From: Candidatus Babelota bacterium
Lineage (GTDB): Bacteria; Babelota; Babeliae; Babelales; JAUPTZ01
Assembly (NCBI GenBank): GCA_030917815.1
Contig: JAUPTZ010000013.1
Coordinates: 67,109 to 131,108, forward strand
Length of the DNA: 64,000 bases
Reading direction: 5' to 3'
The position numbers and the translations under genes were made by a program. A model generated the notes under the pieces. The model saw only the letters and a program-made list of their open reading frames with translations. It searched no databases and was not told the origin of the DNA. Positions 43,692 through 52,642 of the stretch are shown here, in pieces. The first letter of the stretch is position 1. The number at the start of each line of letters is the position of its first letter.

Positions 43692-44705
43692 CTAAAAGGA
43701 GTAATTCGTATCTGTTTTGAAGGCAATGTCTACAACGCCCCGAGGTTCAAACATATCTACAAATGCTTTATAGATCGCCTCCCTATCAGTGCCAGCATCT
43801 GTGGCCAAAAGTAACTGCTGACTATCAACAGCAATATCCTCTACAATTCGTTCATGCCTATAATAGGCAAGAATGTCTCTATTAATCTCGGTTTTTCCAT
43901 AGCCTTTATAGAAAAATTCCTCTTCATGTAGATTATTCCACACATTAGCAACGCCGCCCCCAATAAACATGAGATCGCGCTCTTTGGGCGCCATAATGGG
44001 TTGATCCCAATCCACTAGGTAAACCGCCCCATCATTAGCTATTAATACATTGCCACCATGAATATCAGAATGGCATAATACAAGCTCTGGTGATTGTTTC
44101 TCGATCTTCTGCCCTAGTTGTTCAGCGCGATCTACCAAGCGTTGAATTGTTCCCCTATGCTCTTTCATAAACACTACAAGTTTCAAGGCTATCTCGTCAG
44201 CCACTCTTGGTTCAGCATCAATATGGGCATACATTGATCGAACAGCTTCGCGCCATTTTGAGGAATAAGATTCTCGCTTAATCTGGTTTTTGATCACTAG
44301 AGGTAGGTGAAATTCATGAACCTGTCTTAAGGCGTTACCAAGAGTAATCCATTGATCGTTGGTTAGATCTCGACTAAAGCCGTCTTGCCCTTCGATAAAG
44401 GGGTACACAATAAGAGTAAAGGCATCGACACAGTGAGTGAGCTGACCATGATTTGTTGCAACAGGAGAGATAATTTGTTGAATGCCGGCATCATGTAATG
44501 ATAATTGTATAACAGCAGCGATGCCATAATGATAACCACGTCTTAGCTTTACAAAATAAGATGACCGATCATATGCCTGAGCTTTGTATACTGACGCATC
44601 TATATCTGCCCCTAAAGGGATAAGTGTCAGCACAGAAATCTTAATTCCATAATCGGTATTTAGACAATCAATAATACGTTGGTCTGGAAGAAAGAACCGG
44701 CTCAT
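43692..44705 (-). CDS. APH-family kinase (spectinomycin-phosphotransferase-like)
   Basis: 337 aa. Brenner's motif VLCHSDIHGGNVLIA (Asp214, Asn219) and metal Asp in YLVDWDQPIMAPKERDLMF (Asp232) are intact and close to APH(9) proteins. The glycine loop near 32-45 is weak. Such kinases phosphorylate aminoglycosides, spectinomycin, choline or other small alcohols; sequence alone does not say which. 2 bp downstream of the AAA ATPase. Confidence 0.82.
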   Translation of the reverse strand: MSRFFLPDQRIIDCLNTDYGIKISVLTLIPLGADIDASVYKAQAYDRSSYFVKLRRGYHYGIAAVIQLSLHDAGIQQIISPVATNHGQLTHCVDAFTLIVYPFIEGQDGFSRDLTNDQWITLGNALRQVHEFHLPLVIKNQIKRESYSSKWREAVRSMYAHIDAEPRVADEIALKLVVFMKEHRGTIQRLVDRAEQLGQKIEKQSPELVLCHSDIHGGNVLIANDGAVYLVDWDQPIMAPKERDLMFIGGGVANVWNNLHEEEFFYKGYGKTEINRDILAYYRHERIVEDIAVDSQQLLLATDAGTDREAIYKAFVDMFEPRGVVDIAFKTDTNYSF

Positions 44706-44707
44706 TA

Positions 44708-45478
44708 TTATTCCTCAAACAAATAGCGCAAATACCGCTCCGGGTTATCCAAAAAGTTTTTTGTAATTTGATAATGCTGCGTATCGACATAGGCAATAGT
44801 TTCCAAAACCCCGGTATCGCAGGAATAAATAGTGGCACCAGGGTAGGCTAGCAGCATAGGTGAATGCGTGGCGATAATGAATTGCGTCTGTGAATATCTA
44901 CAAAGCTCATGAATAATGGCGAGCAGCGATAGTTGACGCTGCGGTGAAAGCGCCGCTTCAGGTTCATCCAATATGAAAAAGCCACCGGTGTGTACCCGAT
45001 TTTTAAAGAACGCTAAAAAACTCTCCCCATGCGATTGCTCATGCAGTGATTTGCCCCCATAGTACTCATAAATGCTAAAATCATGCTTCGCAATCTCATC
45101 GATACGGTTGGCAACATTAAAAAAGCTCTCTGCCCGAAAGAAATAGCCATCTTTCGGCTTAATGCGCCATGATAATGTACAGCACTTGGCAAGCTCCTCC
45201 ACCCCCGCATACGTATTTTCAAGTGAGGTTTTAAAATAAATATTCTTACTGCCACCCTCAGGGCCAAAGCCGGCATTCTGTGCGATAGCCTCAAGAATAG
45301 TCGACTTGCCGGTACCATTCTCCCCGACAAAAAACGTCACCTGCGACGGGAATGATATTTCTTTTAAATTCTTAATAATACTTAACGAAAAAGGATACTG
45401 CGCAACGTCAATCGTTGGCGCCAAAGCAACCTTAACCTTATCTAAGTAGGGCGCAACCGTTACCAAAGGTATTCTCAT
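44708..45478 (-). CDS. AAA/ABC-type ATPase (AAA_23/OLD-like)
   Basis: 256 aa. Walker A FFVGENGTGKST (about 50-61), signature-like LHEQSHGESFLAFF, Walker B GGFFILDEPEAAL and H-loop ATHSPML. This is the small stand-alone ABC-type ATPase group resembling YbjD/AAA_23. No nuclease domain is fused. Function unknown. Lies between tyrS (9 bp) and the APH-like kinase on the minus strand. Confidence 0.82.
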   Translation of the reverse strand: MRIPLVTVAPYLDKVKVALAPTIDVAQYPFSLSIIKNLKEISFPSQVTFFVGENGTGKSTILEAIAQNAGFGPEGGSKNIYFKTSLENTYAGVEELAKCCTLSWRIKPKDGYFFRAESFFNVANRIDEIAKHDFSIYEYYGGKSLHEQSHGESFLAFFKNRVHTGGFFILDEPEAALSPQRQLSLLAIIHELCRYSQTQFIIATHSPMLLAYPGATIYSCDTGVLETIAYVDTQHYQITKNFLDNPERYLRYLFEE

Positions 45479-45487
45479 AGAAAAACC

Positions 45488-46669
45488 CTATCTACGAAGC
45501 TTGTATACCCGGTGCTTACCAACCTTAAGAATCGTGCCATCCTGCCAGGCCACCACCGCTTTAAACTCGGTCACTTTTTCTTGATCAAGCATCACCGCAC
45601 CACTCTCAATAAGGCGACGCGCATCGGAAGAACTTTTTACCGCATCAACCGCTTTCAGCAAGTCAACAACCCATAGCGATTGTGCAACCGAAGCATCAAG
45701 TACAAATTCTTGTGCCTGCGAATAATCTTTTTGCTGCGACACCGCTTCAAACAATTGTTGACCTTCATCGGCGCCTTGCTTCGACCAAAATCGCTCAACA
45801 ACCGCATGCGCCAACATTTTTTTGCAAGCCAATGGATGGAGAATACCCCCAGCTACATGTCCACGCATCTCCTCAATATCATCACTACTTCTGCCACTGA
45901 GCAGCAACCAGTAGCGCCACATAAGCTCATCGGAAATCGACATGATCTTTCCATAAGCGGCCACCGGAGATTCTGAGAGCCCAATATAATTACCCAGGCT
46001 TTTTGACATCTTCTGAACCCCATCAAGCCCTTCAAGCAAAGGCATAGTCATAATAACCTGCGGCTCCTGACCGTACTGCTCTTGCAGATACCGGCCCATC
46101 AATAGATTAAAGGTTTGGTCAGTGCCGCCGAGCTCAATATCACTCTTCAAGTGCACCGAATCGGAAGCTTGCAGTAGCGGATAAAAAAGTTCATGAAATC
46201 CAATAGCCGAACCGGTAGCAAAACGGTTGCTAAAATCGTCCCGCTCCATTAGGCGGGCCAACGTTACCTTACCGGCAATACGAATAAACTGTGACAGCGA
46301 AATCGGTTCTAACCAGGCAGAATTGTACACAATCTCAAGTTTGGCCGGATCAAGCACCCGGGTCACTTGCTCCAAGTAAGTCTTGGCGTTACGCATAATC
46401 TCTTCAGGCTCTAATGGTGGACGCGTTTTTGATTTACCGGTTGGATCACCAATACGTGCCGTGAAATCGCCAATAATAAACTGTATGGTGTGTCCTGCGT
46501 CTTGAAATTGACGGAGCTTTGAAAGCACCACTACGTGGCCCAAATGAATATCAGGAGCGGTAGGATCGGCACCAAATTTTACGCGCAATAACTTACCCGT
46601 TGCCAGTTTTTTTTCCAAACCACCAACCGGTAAGACTTGGTCGGTACCGGTCATTAATTTTTTTAACAT
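45488..46669 (-). CDS. tyrS: Tyrosyl-tRNA synthetase
   Basis: 393 aa class I synthetase. HIGH equivalent DIHLGHVVVLSK (about 42-53), GDFTARIGDPTGKSKTRP, the substrate segment IGFHELFYPLLQASDSVHL, KMSKSLGNYIG and a C-terminal S4-type RNA-binding domain (SSSDARRLIESGAVMLD). The GDPTG(K/R)S pattern places it with the TyrZ-like group. Length normal. Ends 9 bp before the AAA ATPase. Confidence 0.96.
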   Translation of the reverse strand: MLKKLMTGTDQVLPVGGLEKKLATGKLLRVKFGADPTAPDIHLGHVVVLSKLRQFQDAGHTIQFIIGDFTARIGDPTGKSKTRPPLEPEEIMRNAKTYLEQVTRVLDPAKLEIVYNSAWLEPISLSQFIRIAGKVTLARLMERDDFSNRFATGSAIGFHELFYPLLQASDSVHLKSDIELGGTDQTFNLLMGRYLQEQYGQEPQVIMTMPLLEGLDGVQKMSKSLGNYIGLSESPVAAYGKIMSISDELMWRYWLLLSGRSSDDIEEMRGHVAGGILHPLACKKMLAHAVVERFWSKQGADEGQQLFEAVSQQKDYSQAQEFVLDASVAQSLWVVDLLKAVDAVKSSSDARRLIESGAVMLDQEKVTEFKAVVAWQDGTILKVGKHRVYKLRR

Positions 46670-46678
46670 GAAACTCCC

Positions 46679-47416
46679 CTACGGCAACACAACCAAATAC
46701 ATAAGTCCGTGATACAAATAAAAATGAACCACGTTAATCCCGTACAAAAATAAATCTTTCACACCGGGAAGACAGAAGAGACCCATGAAAATAAAAAGCC
46801 CATACGGCTCCAGCGTATCATGAATTTCTTGTCCAATTTCACCAAAAAAGACCGGCAACAAAGCACCGGCATCGAAAGGAGGAACCGGTATCAACGAGAT
46901 AACCGCCCAAACCATCGCCCATTCGATAATCGATTCAGTTATTTGTTTTATAATCAAAAAAGCAGGTGTAGCGCCGATAAAATAATGGCTATACACAAGT
47001 GCATACATCGCCAGAAGAGTCAGCAACAAGTAACTTACCGTCGTTGCCAACGTAGTAATTACAACGCCAAGCTTTTCCCATTTAAAATTGCGTGCATCAT
47101 ACGTCACCGGATAATACGGCCGAACACCAAAGAAAAGAGAAACCAAACCTAAAATAAGAAGCGCTCCTAAAAAGCCACCGCCCGAACCATCAAGTTTATA
47201 AAGTACGGCAAAAATTGTCGCCAGCATGAAAGTGCCAAGGATATCAATATGAGCCAAGGGATTCAGCGTTAAAAAGCCATTTTCTTGTGGGGTATCATCA
47301 CCAACACAATGGGCAGCAAGCGCCTGAACAAATCCACGAGTGGTAAAAATGAGAATAAATGTAGGAAAGAGCACGGCGATCTGCTTAATAAACGTATACA
47401 TATACATCATGTTCAT
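46679..47416 (-). CDS. M50 site-2-protease homologue lacking HExxH
   Basis: 245 aa with about six TM helices. It matches the short SREBP-like M50 group at VGDDTPQENGFLTLNPLAHIDILGT and at PVPPFDAGALLP (the second metal Asp region). In active members the first motif is HExxH about 12 residues before GD; here that stretch is RGFVQ (from TTRGFVQALAAHCVGD), so both His and the Glu are lost. It is probably a pseudoprotease that binds but does not cut membrane proteins. Starts 9 bp before tyrS. Confidence 0.78.
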   Translation of the reverse strand: MNMMYMYTFIKQIAVLFPTFILIFTTRGFVQALAAHCVGDDTPQENGFLTLNPLAHIDILGTFMLATIFAVLYKLDGSGGGFLGALLILGLVSLFFGVRPYYPVTYDARNFKWEKLGVVITTLATTVSYLLLTLLAMYALVYSHYFIGATPAFLIIKQITESIIEWAMVWAVISLIPVPPFDAGALLPVFFGEIGQEIHDTLEPYGLFIFMGLFCLPGVKDLFLYGINVVHFYLYHGLMYLVVLP

Positions 47417-47563
47417 AACAGGTAACTCACTAAAAAGGTTAAACCGAGCAGTCAGCGTAGAAAACTACGATTTTTTCGTCAAACATTGAGAGTATTGTTT
47501 TCAAATTATGGCAAGACGTATGCTGAAATAATAACGTCGTTACCATTTCTACGAAAGGTCACC

Positions 47564-47947
47564 ATGCAACACCTATATACGATAGCCTTCGGCTTCCTTC
47601 TTGCGCTTTTTGGTGGTACCTATCCAATCACTGCCGCCATTACACAAACTGCTATTCAAACACAAATCAGTACGATACAGGCAAGCGCCTTCAATGCTCG
47701 AAACTATACCAACATCACCGGCATTCTCAACAACTGCCTCCTACAAAGTATCGTATTAGATGATGCCACGAAAACAATGCTAAAAAAATATATTGATGCC
47801 AACAACCTCACTATCGCAACCATCAAAGCGGCTTCCGATTTTAATAAAGAGTCTTACAATAGCGCGGCACAAGGGCTGAACGAGATACTTACCAAATTCA
47901 CTTGGAATGCGACACTTCCACTTCCTCAAGCACAACTACTTACCTAA
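47564..47947 (+). CDS. Small secreted protein, unknown
   Basis: About 127 aa from the ATG at 47564 (SD CGAAAGGTCACC). Signal peptide (LYTIAFGFLLALFGGTYPITA), then an Ala/Thr/Ile-rich helical domain with LLQSIVLDDATKTMLKKYIDANNL. No family recognised. It ends 20 bp before a second secreted protein; the two are likely co-transcribed. Confidence 0.55.
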   Translation: MQHLYTIAFGFLLALFGGTYPITAAITQTAIQTQISTIQASAFNARNYTNITGILNNCLLQSIVLDDATKTMLKKYIDANNLTIATIKAASDFNKESYNSAAQGLNEILTKFTWNATLPLPQAQLLT

Positions 47948-47967
47948 CAATTAGGGACACTACCGGC

Positions 47968-49179
47968 ATGAAAAATCTACGTATCTCCCTCGTGCTCCTT
48001 CTCTGCACCACTGCAATCCAGGGAACCGCTCCCGTGACTACGCCATCAACAACGGCTTCATCAACCTCAACTGGCGGAGCAACCACCGCGCCAGCCACCG
48101 CAGCAACTCTTGCCACAAACAGTCCTTTGGCAAAAGAGGTAGACCTCTCTGCCGCATTTGGTCAATTAGCGCCAAAACTTAGTGCGTTTACCGACATCAA
48201 CAAAGCCTTCCATGCGCTTGGCCAGGCAACCACGCTAAGCGACTTTCAAAAACAAAATAAAGCGCTGCTGGACAAAGTAAATGATAAAAAATCACCGATT
48301 ACGGCAGCGCCCCTCAAGACACAGCTCCTTGATTTTATTGATCAATCCTATGCGGCAATCTATGGCGTCCCTATGCCTATGATTAGCATTCAGGTAATGA
48401 AATCAGGCATTAAACTCAATACTATAACCTATACCTTCCCAACCGATGGCGGCCTTAAACTTCTTGGCCAACTCGTAGGAAGCACTAGTGACATGCAGTT
48501 CATCATCGCGCAGATGCCGATCGCTACCGGTGACTACAGTACTAAGTACCCGGTCCTGAGCACCAACTTCACCGCCTTAACTTACGGCATAAAGTCACTC
48601 TACAGCTACGGGCAAATGTATGTACTGATCGTCGTTGCCCAAACCATTGTAGCATCAATCCCCGTACCAGCCACCTTCACTAACCAAGTCACACTCCAAC
48701 CAATCACCGATCTTGGTAAAATTAGTTTCCCCAACGTGATCCGTATCATCTCTCCCTCACCAAACCAGCCAATTAATCCTCAACCACCAGCAGAAGAACT
48801 CCTTAAAACGCTGAATATCAACAGTACGGCAACCGGACATTCCATTGCCCAAAAGCAACTATGTGATCATGCCATTACCCCTTCAGTATGCTGCGCAACA
48901 TGGCAAGGCGCGCTCCTTGAGCAATACTCAATCGGCACCATATTCGGTCGCTTAGACCAGTCCCTCTTCATCGCAAGCAGCACCGAGCTCGACTATCGTG
49001 ACCTTCTTACCTACTATAATAACGATCCAAGTCGGACCATTATCAAAAGGTGGGGTGACAGGCTTATTCCTATTAATAGCGATACCGGCAACGTGATAGC
49101 AAAACCCCTTGACCCTGTCGCAATCTTAACCACCGTTGGCGTAAAATTTACTACACCACCCACCCCTATAACAACCTAG
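47968..49179 (+). CDS. Secreted protein with Thr/Ser/Ala-rich linker, unknown
   Basis: About 403 aa from the ATG at 47968. Signal peptide (NLRISLVLLLCTTAIQG), a low-complexity Thr/Ser/Ala linker (about 18-55), then a globular Leu-rich domain of some 340 residues with few Cys (CDHAITPSVCCATW near the middle-to-end). No motif recognised. Follows the 127-aa protein by 20 bp. Surface or periplasmic location is inferred from the signal and linker. Confidence 0.6.
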   Translation: MKNLRISLVLLLCTTAIQGTAPVTTPSTTASSTSTGGATTAPATAATLATNSPLAKEVDLSAAFGQLAPKLSAFTDINKAFHALGQATTLSDFQKQNKALLDKVNDKKSPITAAPLKTQLLDFIDQSYAAIYGVPMPMISIQVMKSGIKLNTITYTFPTDGGLKLLGQLVGSTSDMQFIIAQMPIATGDYSTKYPVLSTNFTALTYGIKSLYSYGQMYVLIVVAQTIVASIPVPATFTNQVTLQPITDLGKISFPNVIRIISPSPNQPINPQPPAEELLKTLNINSTATGHSIAQKQLCDHAITPSVCCATWQGALLEQYSIGTIFGRLDQSLFIASSTELDYRDLLTYYNNDPSRTIIKRWGDRLIPINSDTGNVIAKPLDPVAILTTVGVKFTTPPTPITT

Positions 49180-49265
49180 TCACGGCCTCATTGACCGGCC
49201 TGCCCCGTTCTGCCATACTCAACCACGCGAATTTTATTTTCACCGTGACATGAGGGGCTAATAAT

Positions 49266-49829
49266 ATGCGTACCTTCTTTCAACAATCAATCATTCGAAC
49301 CATGCGTCTTGGCCTACCTTTTCGGGTCGCGCTTGTCGTAAGTATCGCGTCTTTCCCATGCCAAGCAACTCTTACCGACTACGTCCTGCCGGCAGCCATG
49401 GCAACTTCAGCCTGCTTCCTTATTGCCGCCATCCCTGCCTATAAAGAAATGCAGAATGCTCAAGAAGGCTACACTCGTAATGCGACCAACAGTAGAAATG
49501 AGCAGGCATTTAAAAAAGCTAAAATAGCCTTTATTGCGCGACTAAGCGTTGGAGGAGTCGCAGGCGTGATAGCATTTCTTACGTGGCTCGACCAATCTTA
49601 TCAACCGAAAATAGAAAGCGTGACATCGGTGCCAGATCAGCATAAATCTGCTGCTCATAACACCAATGCATCGCCGGCCACAAAACCGCAAGACCCAATA
49701 ACCACAACGCCACCCGTAATCACAGAAAAAACAGCCCAAGAACAGGCACTGGCTGCGCGAAAGGCATTTGCAAAAAAAATTGCCGATGAAGCGGCGGCAG
49801 AGATACACAGAAAAAGAAGTAAAAGCTAA
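49266..49829 (+). CDS. AY+EM two-TM family protein, copy 1 (no ankyrin)
   Basis: 187 aa. Signal peptide (VALVVSIASFPCQA), then TDYVLPAAMATSACFLIAAIPAYKEM, a polar linker, AFKKAKIAFIARLSVGGVAGVIAFLTWL and a Thr/Pro/Ala-rich tail ending in a Lys/Arg-rich helix. Closest to copy 3 at 50431. TM-linker-TM gives a hairpin. It is one of four tandem paralogues. No known domain otherwise. Confidence 0.7.
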   Translation: MRTFFQQSIIRTMRLGLPFRVALVVSIASFPCQATLTDYVLPAAMATSACFLIAAIPAYKEMQNAQEGYTRNATNSRNEQAFKKAKIAFIARLSVGGVAGVIAFLTWLDQSYQPKIESVTSVPDQHKSAAHNTNASPATKPQDPITTTPPVITEKTAQEQALAARKAFAKKIADEAAAEIHRKRSKS

Positions 49830-49931
49830 GTCTCCCTGGAACGCGTAAGAGCACCCCAATTGTTGACGGAAGCAGGTGCATTGTGCGAAACTGAGTTATA
49901 CTAAATGAAATTCTCAGGGGGCATGTATTAT

Positions 49932-50408
49932 ATGAAGAACGTATATATATCACTTATCCTAACCATCACTCTCTTCTACGCACCATGTCAAGCAGACGTT
50001 GTTGACTGGGCGATTCCTGCTTCTGCAGCAGGCTTACTTGTTGCGACACTCCCGGCTTACCAGAATTTTAAATATGCCGAGGAAGAATCTATCGCCAACC
50101 CGAATGATGTAGCGACCACACGAGCATTTAAGAGAGCACAACGCATCTTTAGAATACTACTTGCCACCGGCGGCACAGCCGCAGTAATAGCCGCTCTTCA
50201 CCACGCACATCGCCGACAAACAACGCAAGTGATCATGCCAAAAGATCTCACACCAAAACGTATCAAGCTCGCAACTCCGAAAAAGAAACCGGCTGAAACA
50301 CCAAAACCGGCGCCAACAGAAGATCGAGACGATGCGTCAGAGGTAGAAGACTCAACAGAAGACGCAGCAGAAGATCGAGATGCTTCAGCAGAAGAAACAG
50401 GCGATTAA
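49932..50408 (+). CDS. AY+EM two-TM family protein, copy 2 (no ankyrin)
   Basis: About 159 aa from ATG 49932 (SD AGGGGG, spacing 10). Signal peptide (ISLILTITLFYAPCQA), VDWAIPASAAGLLVATLPAYQNF, linker, AFKRAQRIFRILLATGGTAAVIAAL, then a basic patch followed by a strongly acidic tail (EDRDDASEVEDSTEDAAE). It ends 22 bp before copy 3, so the cluster may be one transcript. Confidence 0.65.
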   Translation: MKNVYISLILTITLFYAPCQADVVDWAIPASAAGLLVATLPAYQNFKYAEEESIANPNDVATTRAFKRAQRIFRILLATGGTAAVIAALHHAHRRQTTQVIMPKDLTPKRIKLATPKKKPAETPKPAPTEDRDDASEVEDSTEDAAEDRDASAEETGD

Positions 50409-50430
50409 TACGATAGAGGCACAGCAAAAT

Positions 50431-51579
50431 ATGGCACATGTAATCAAAAAACTCATTATCACCGCCGCTATCCTCTGCCTTCCATGCCACAGTGACGCAG
50501 GTATTATTGATTACGCCGTGCCTGCAGCGACCCTTACCGCGAGCGGCTTTGTAGTTAGCTCAATCCCGGCCTATAAGGAAATGCAAAAAATGCGCGCGCT
50601 TTGCCGGCGCCAACCTAGCGATCACACGCTCCAAGCCGAATTTGAGGCTGCCAGAAAAACCTTTATTACTCGCCTGAGCGCTGGTGGCATTGCCGGCATT
50701 ATCGCCTTTATACTGTGGCTTAAAAAACCACCGGTACAGACTAATGACCTGACCGCTAATGCTACACCAGAGAAGAAAGACGCCGAAACCAAACCGGTAC
50801 CCGCACTCCCCGTACCTCCGGTAGAAGTGCCCGCAAAACCAAAGCCGGATGCGGCCACGGAAGCACTCATTGCAGCTGCTATAAATGAAAACGATACGGA
50901 TGCGCTCAGAGCATTAAATGACACCGGCATTCTCATTGATGCAGATAACCTTGCAGCCGCAATAACAAATGGCAGCGACCCTAAAACGCTCACCTTCCTC
51001 ATAAAAGAATGCGGCGTTGATGTCGATGGTAACGACTCGGCAGCATTGAAAGCGGCACTCAAGAAAGAAGACTGGGACGCGGTACGACTCCTGACCGACA
51101 ATGGCGCATCAATTGATGTCCTGGATGAGTACGACAGAACACCACTTATGATAGCAGCCGAAAATAATGATGTTGCGCTCGCAAAAATATTACGCGGTAG
51201 AGGCGTAGACATGGATGAACCGGACAAATATGGGTACACCCCGCTTCATAGAGCGGCCACCCGAGGGTCACTCGAGTTTGTACAATTTTTAGTTAACTCG
51301 AGAGCCAACGTGAACGCGCTCGATCAAAGAGGGGCAACACCTCTGCACTCAGTAATTTCACGCTATCCCACGAGCGGCAGAAGGCGTATTGAAATTCTCA
51401 AACTTCTACTCGACAGCGGGGCCGATATTCATGCCACTGCTTCACGAAGAGACGGCGATTGCTATAAAAGTTCAACGATTCTTGACGCCGCACGGATTTT
51501 ATGCCCAGCTGACTCACTTACCCCAGTGGAAGATGATGTCGTTTGGTTTATTGAAAGTGAAATGAGACGGCGCGGATAA
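50431..51579 (+). CDS. AY+EM two-TM family protein with ankyrin repeats, copy 3
   Basis: About 382 aa from ATG 50431. Signal peptide (LIITAAILCLPCHSDAG), IIDYAVPAATLTASGFVVSSIPAYKEM, linker, EFEAARKTFITRLSAGGIAGIIAFILWL, a Pro/Lys spacer, then about five ankyrin repeats (DRTPLMIAAENNDVALAKILRGRGVDM, GYTPLHRAATRGSLEFVQFLVNSRANVNA, GATPLHSVISRYP). Same module order as the 629-aa protein at 24206 without the coiled coil. Confidence 0.75.
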   Translation: MAHVIKKLIITAAILCLPCHSDAGIIDYAVPAATLTASGFVVSSIPAYKEMQKMRALCRRQPSDHTLQAEFEAARKTFITRLSAGGIAGIIAFILWLKKPPVQTNDLTANATPEKKDAETKPVPALPVPPVEVPAKPKPDAATEALIAAAINENDTDALRALNDTGILIDADNLAAAITNGSDPKTLTFLIKECGVDVDGNDSAALKAALKKEDWDAVRLLTDNGASIDVLDEYDRTPLMIAAENNDVALAKILRGRGVDMDEPDKYGYTPLHRAATRGSLEFVQFLVNSRANVNALDQRGATPLHSVISRYPTSGRRRIEILKLLLDSGADIHATASRRDGDCYKSSTILDAARILCPADSLTPVEDDVVWFIESEMRRRG

Positions 51580-51582
51580 TAT

Positions 51583-52581
51583 ATGAAACAGCTTCTCATC
51601 AATGTCATCACCCCATTCTTCGCTCTCATTCTTCTAGTCAGCTTTTGCATAACACCTATAAAAGCAAAGTCGCCTTACCTCATCGGTGGAGTAGCACTCA
51701 GCGCCGGACTCGGTATAGCCACCGCGCGGGCCTATAGCACCATGAAACAAGCAGGAAAGGACTATGCTGAGGAGAGTTCTAACGAGAATAAAGATGCATT
51801 AGCCACAGCGAAGAAAAACTTTGCCCAGCGACGACTAGCCACTCTCATAGCAGCCATCCTCACTGCAGCCATTGGTCTCGGGGAAAAACGACTCCCGAGC
51901 ACCCCAACTCAAGACAATTCTCGCACCAACGCATCAACTATTCAAACGCTTGATACAACCGAGCAGAATTGCTACGTAGCACAAGAAGAGGCTCGTCAAA
52001 AAGAACCGATCTTCGTTGCAGTAAGGCTAGGGAAAGCAAAATTATTAACTCAATTGATAAATAGTGAAGCCCCCATCGATCTCAACCAAAAATATTGGGG
52101 CAAGTTCACGCTTCTTGACTACGCCAGCCTGGCAATTAGGGAAGATCTCAGGAACGGCATACCAATCTCCCCCGATAAATTAAAGATTTTTGACATCCTT
52201 ATTGCACATGGAGTCAAGATTGAAGATGATCATGAGCTCTTTCAACTGGTTGGCTCTAACCAAACAAAACTCGTTGAAAAATTGCTCGATATGCCAAACG
52301 GAATCGATATAAACACACGGAATGGACATGAAGAAACACTTCTCTATCAAGCAGCGTATTGCGGTGCCGTTGAAATGGTACATATGCTTCTCAAGCGCGG
52401 AGCCAAAACAGACATAGGGCAACAGCTCAGCTGGTGCGATTTTGAACGACTGCCACTAGAGGCAGTGGAGGAACGATTGAGATACTACCATGCGCAAACT
52501 ACGACAGAAAACGAAGATCAACTAGCAAAGATTGCCAACTATGAGGCCATTGCTGGGCTATTAAAAACATACAGGAATTGA
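51583..52581 (+). CDS. AY+EM two-TM family protein with degenerate ankyrins, copy 4
   Basis: 332 aa. Signal peptide (ITPFFALILLVSFCITPIKA), a more divergent module (GGVALSAGLGIATARAYSTMKQ, LATAKKNFAQRRLATLIAAILTAAIGL), then ankyrin-like repeats (PIFVAVRLGKAKLLTQLINS, ETLLYQAAYCGAVEMVHMLLKRGAKTDIG). SD is weak. It starts 3 bp after copy 3, so is probably coupled to it. Ends 61 bp before valS. Confidence 0.7.
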   Translation: MKQLLINVITPFFALILLVSFCITPIKAKSPYLIGGVALSAGLGIATARAYSTMKQAGKDYAEESSNENKDALATAKKNFAQRRLATLIAAILTAAIGLGEKRLPSTPTQDNSRTNASTIQTLDTTEQNCYVAQEEARQKEPIFVAVRLGKAKLLTQLINSEAPIDLNQKYWGKFTLLDYASLAIREDLRNGIPISPDKLKIFDILIAHGVKIEDDHELFQLVGSNQTKLVEKLLDMPNGIDINTRNGHEETLLYQAAYCGAVEMVHMLLKRGAKTDIGQQLSWCDFERLPLEAVEERLRYYHAQTTTENEDQLAKIANYEAIAGLLKTYRN

Positions 52582-52642
52582 TGATCAACCCTCTTTTTAC
52601 TATACTTGCTGCCTTCATATCGGCAATGTAACAGGATGGCTC

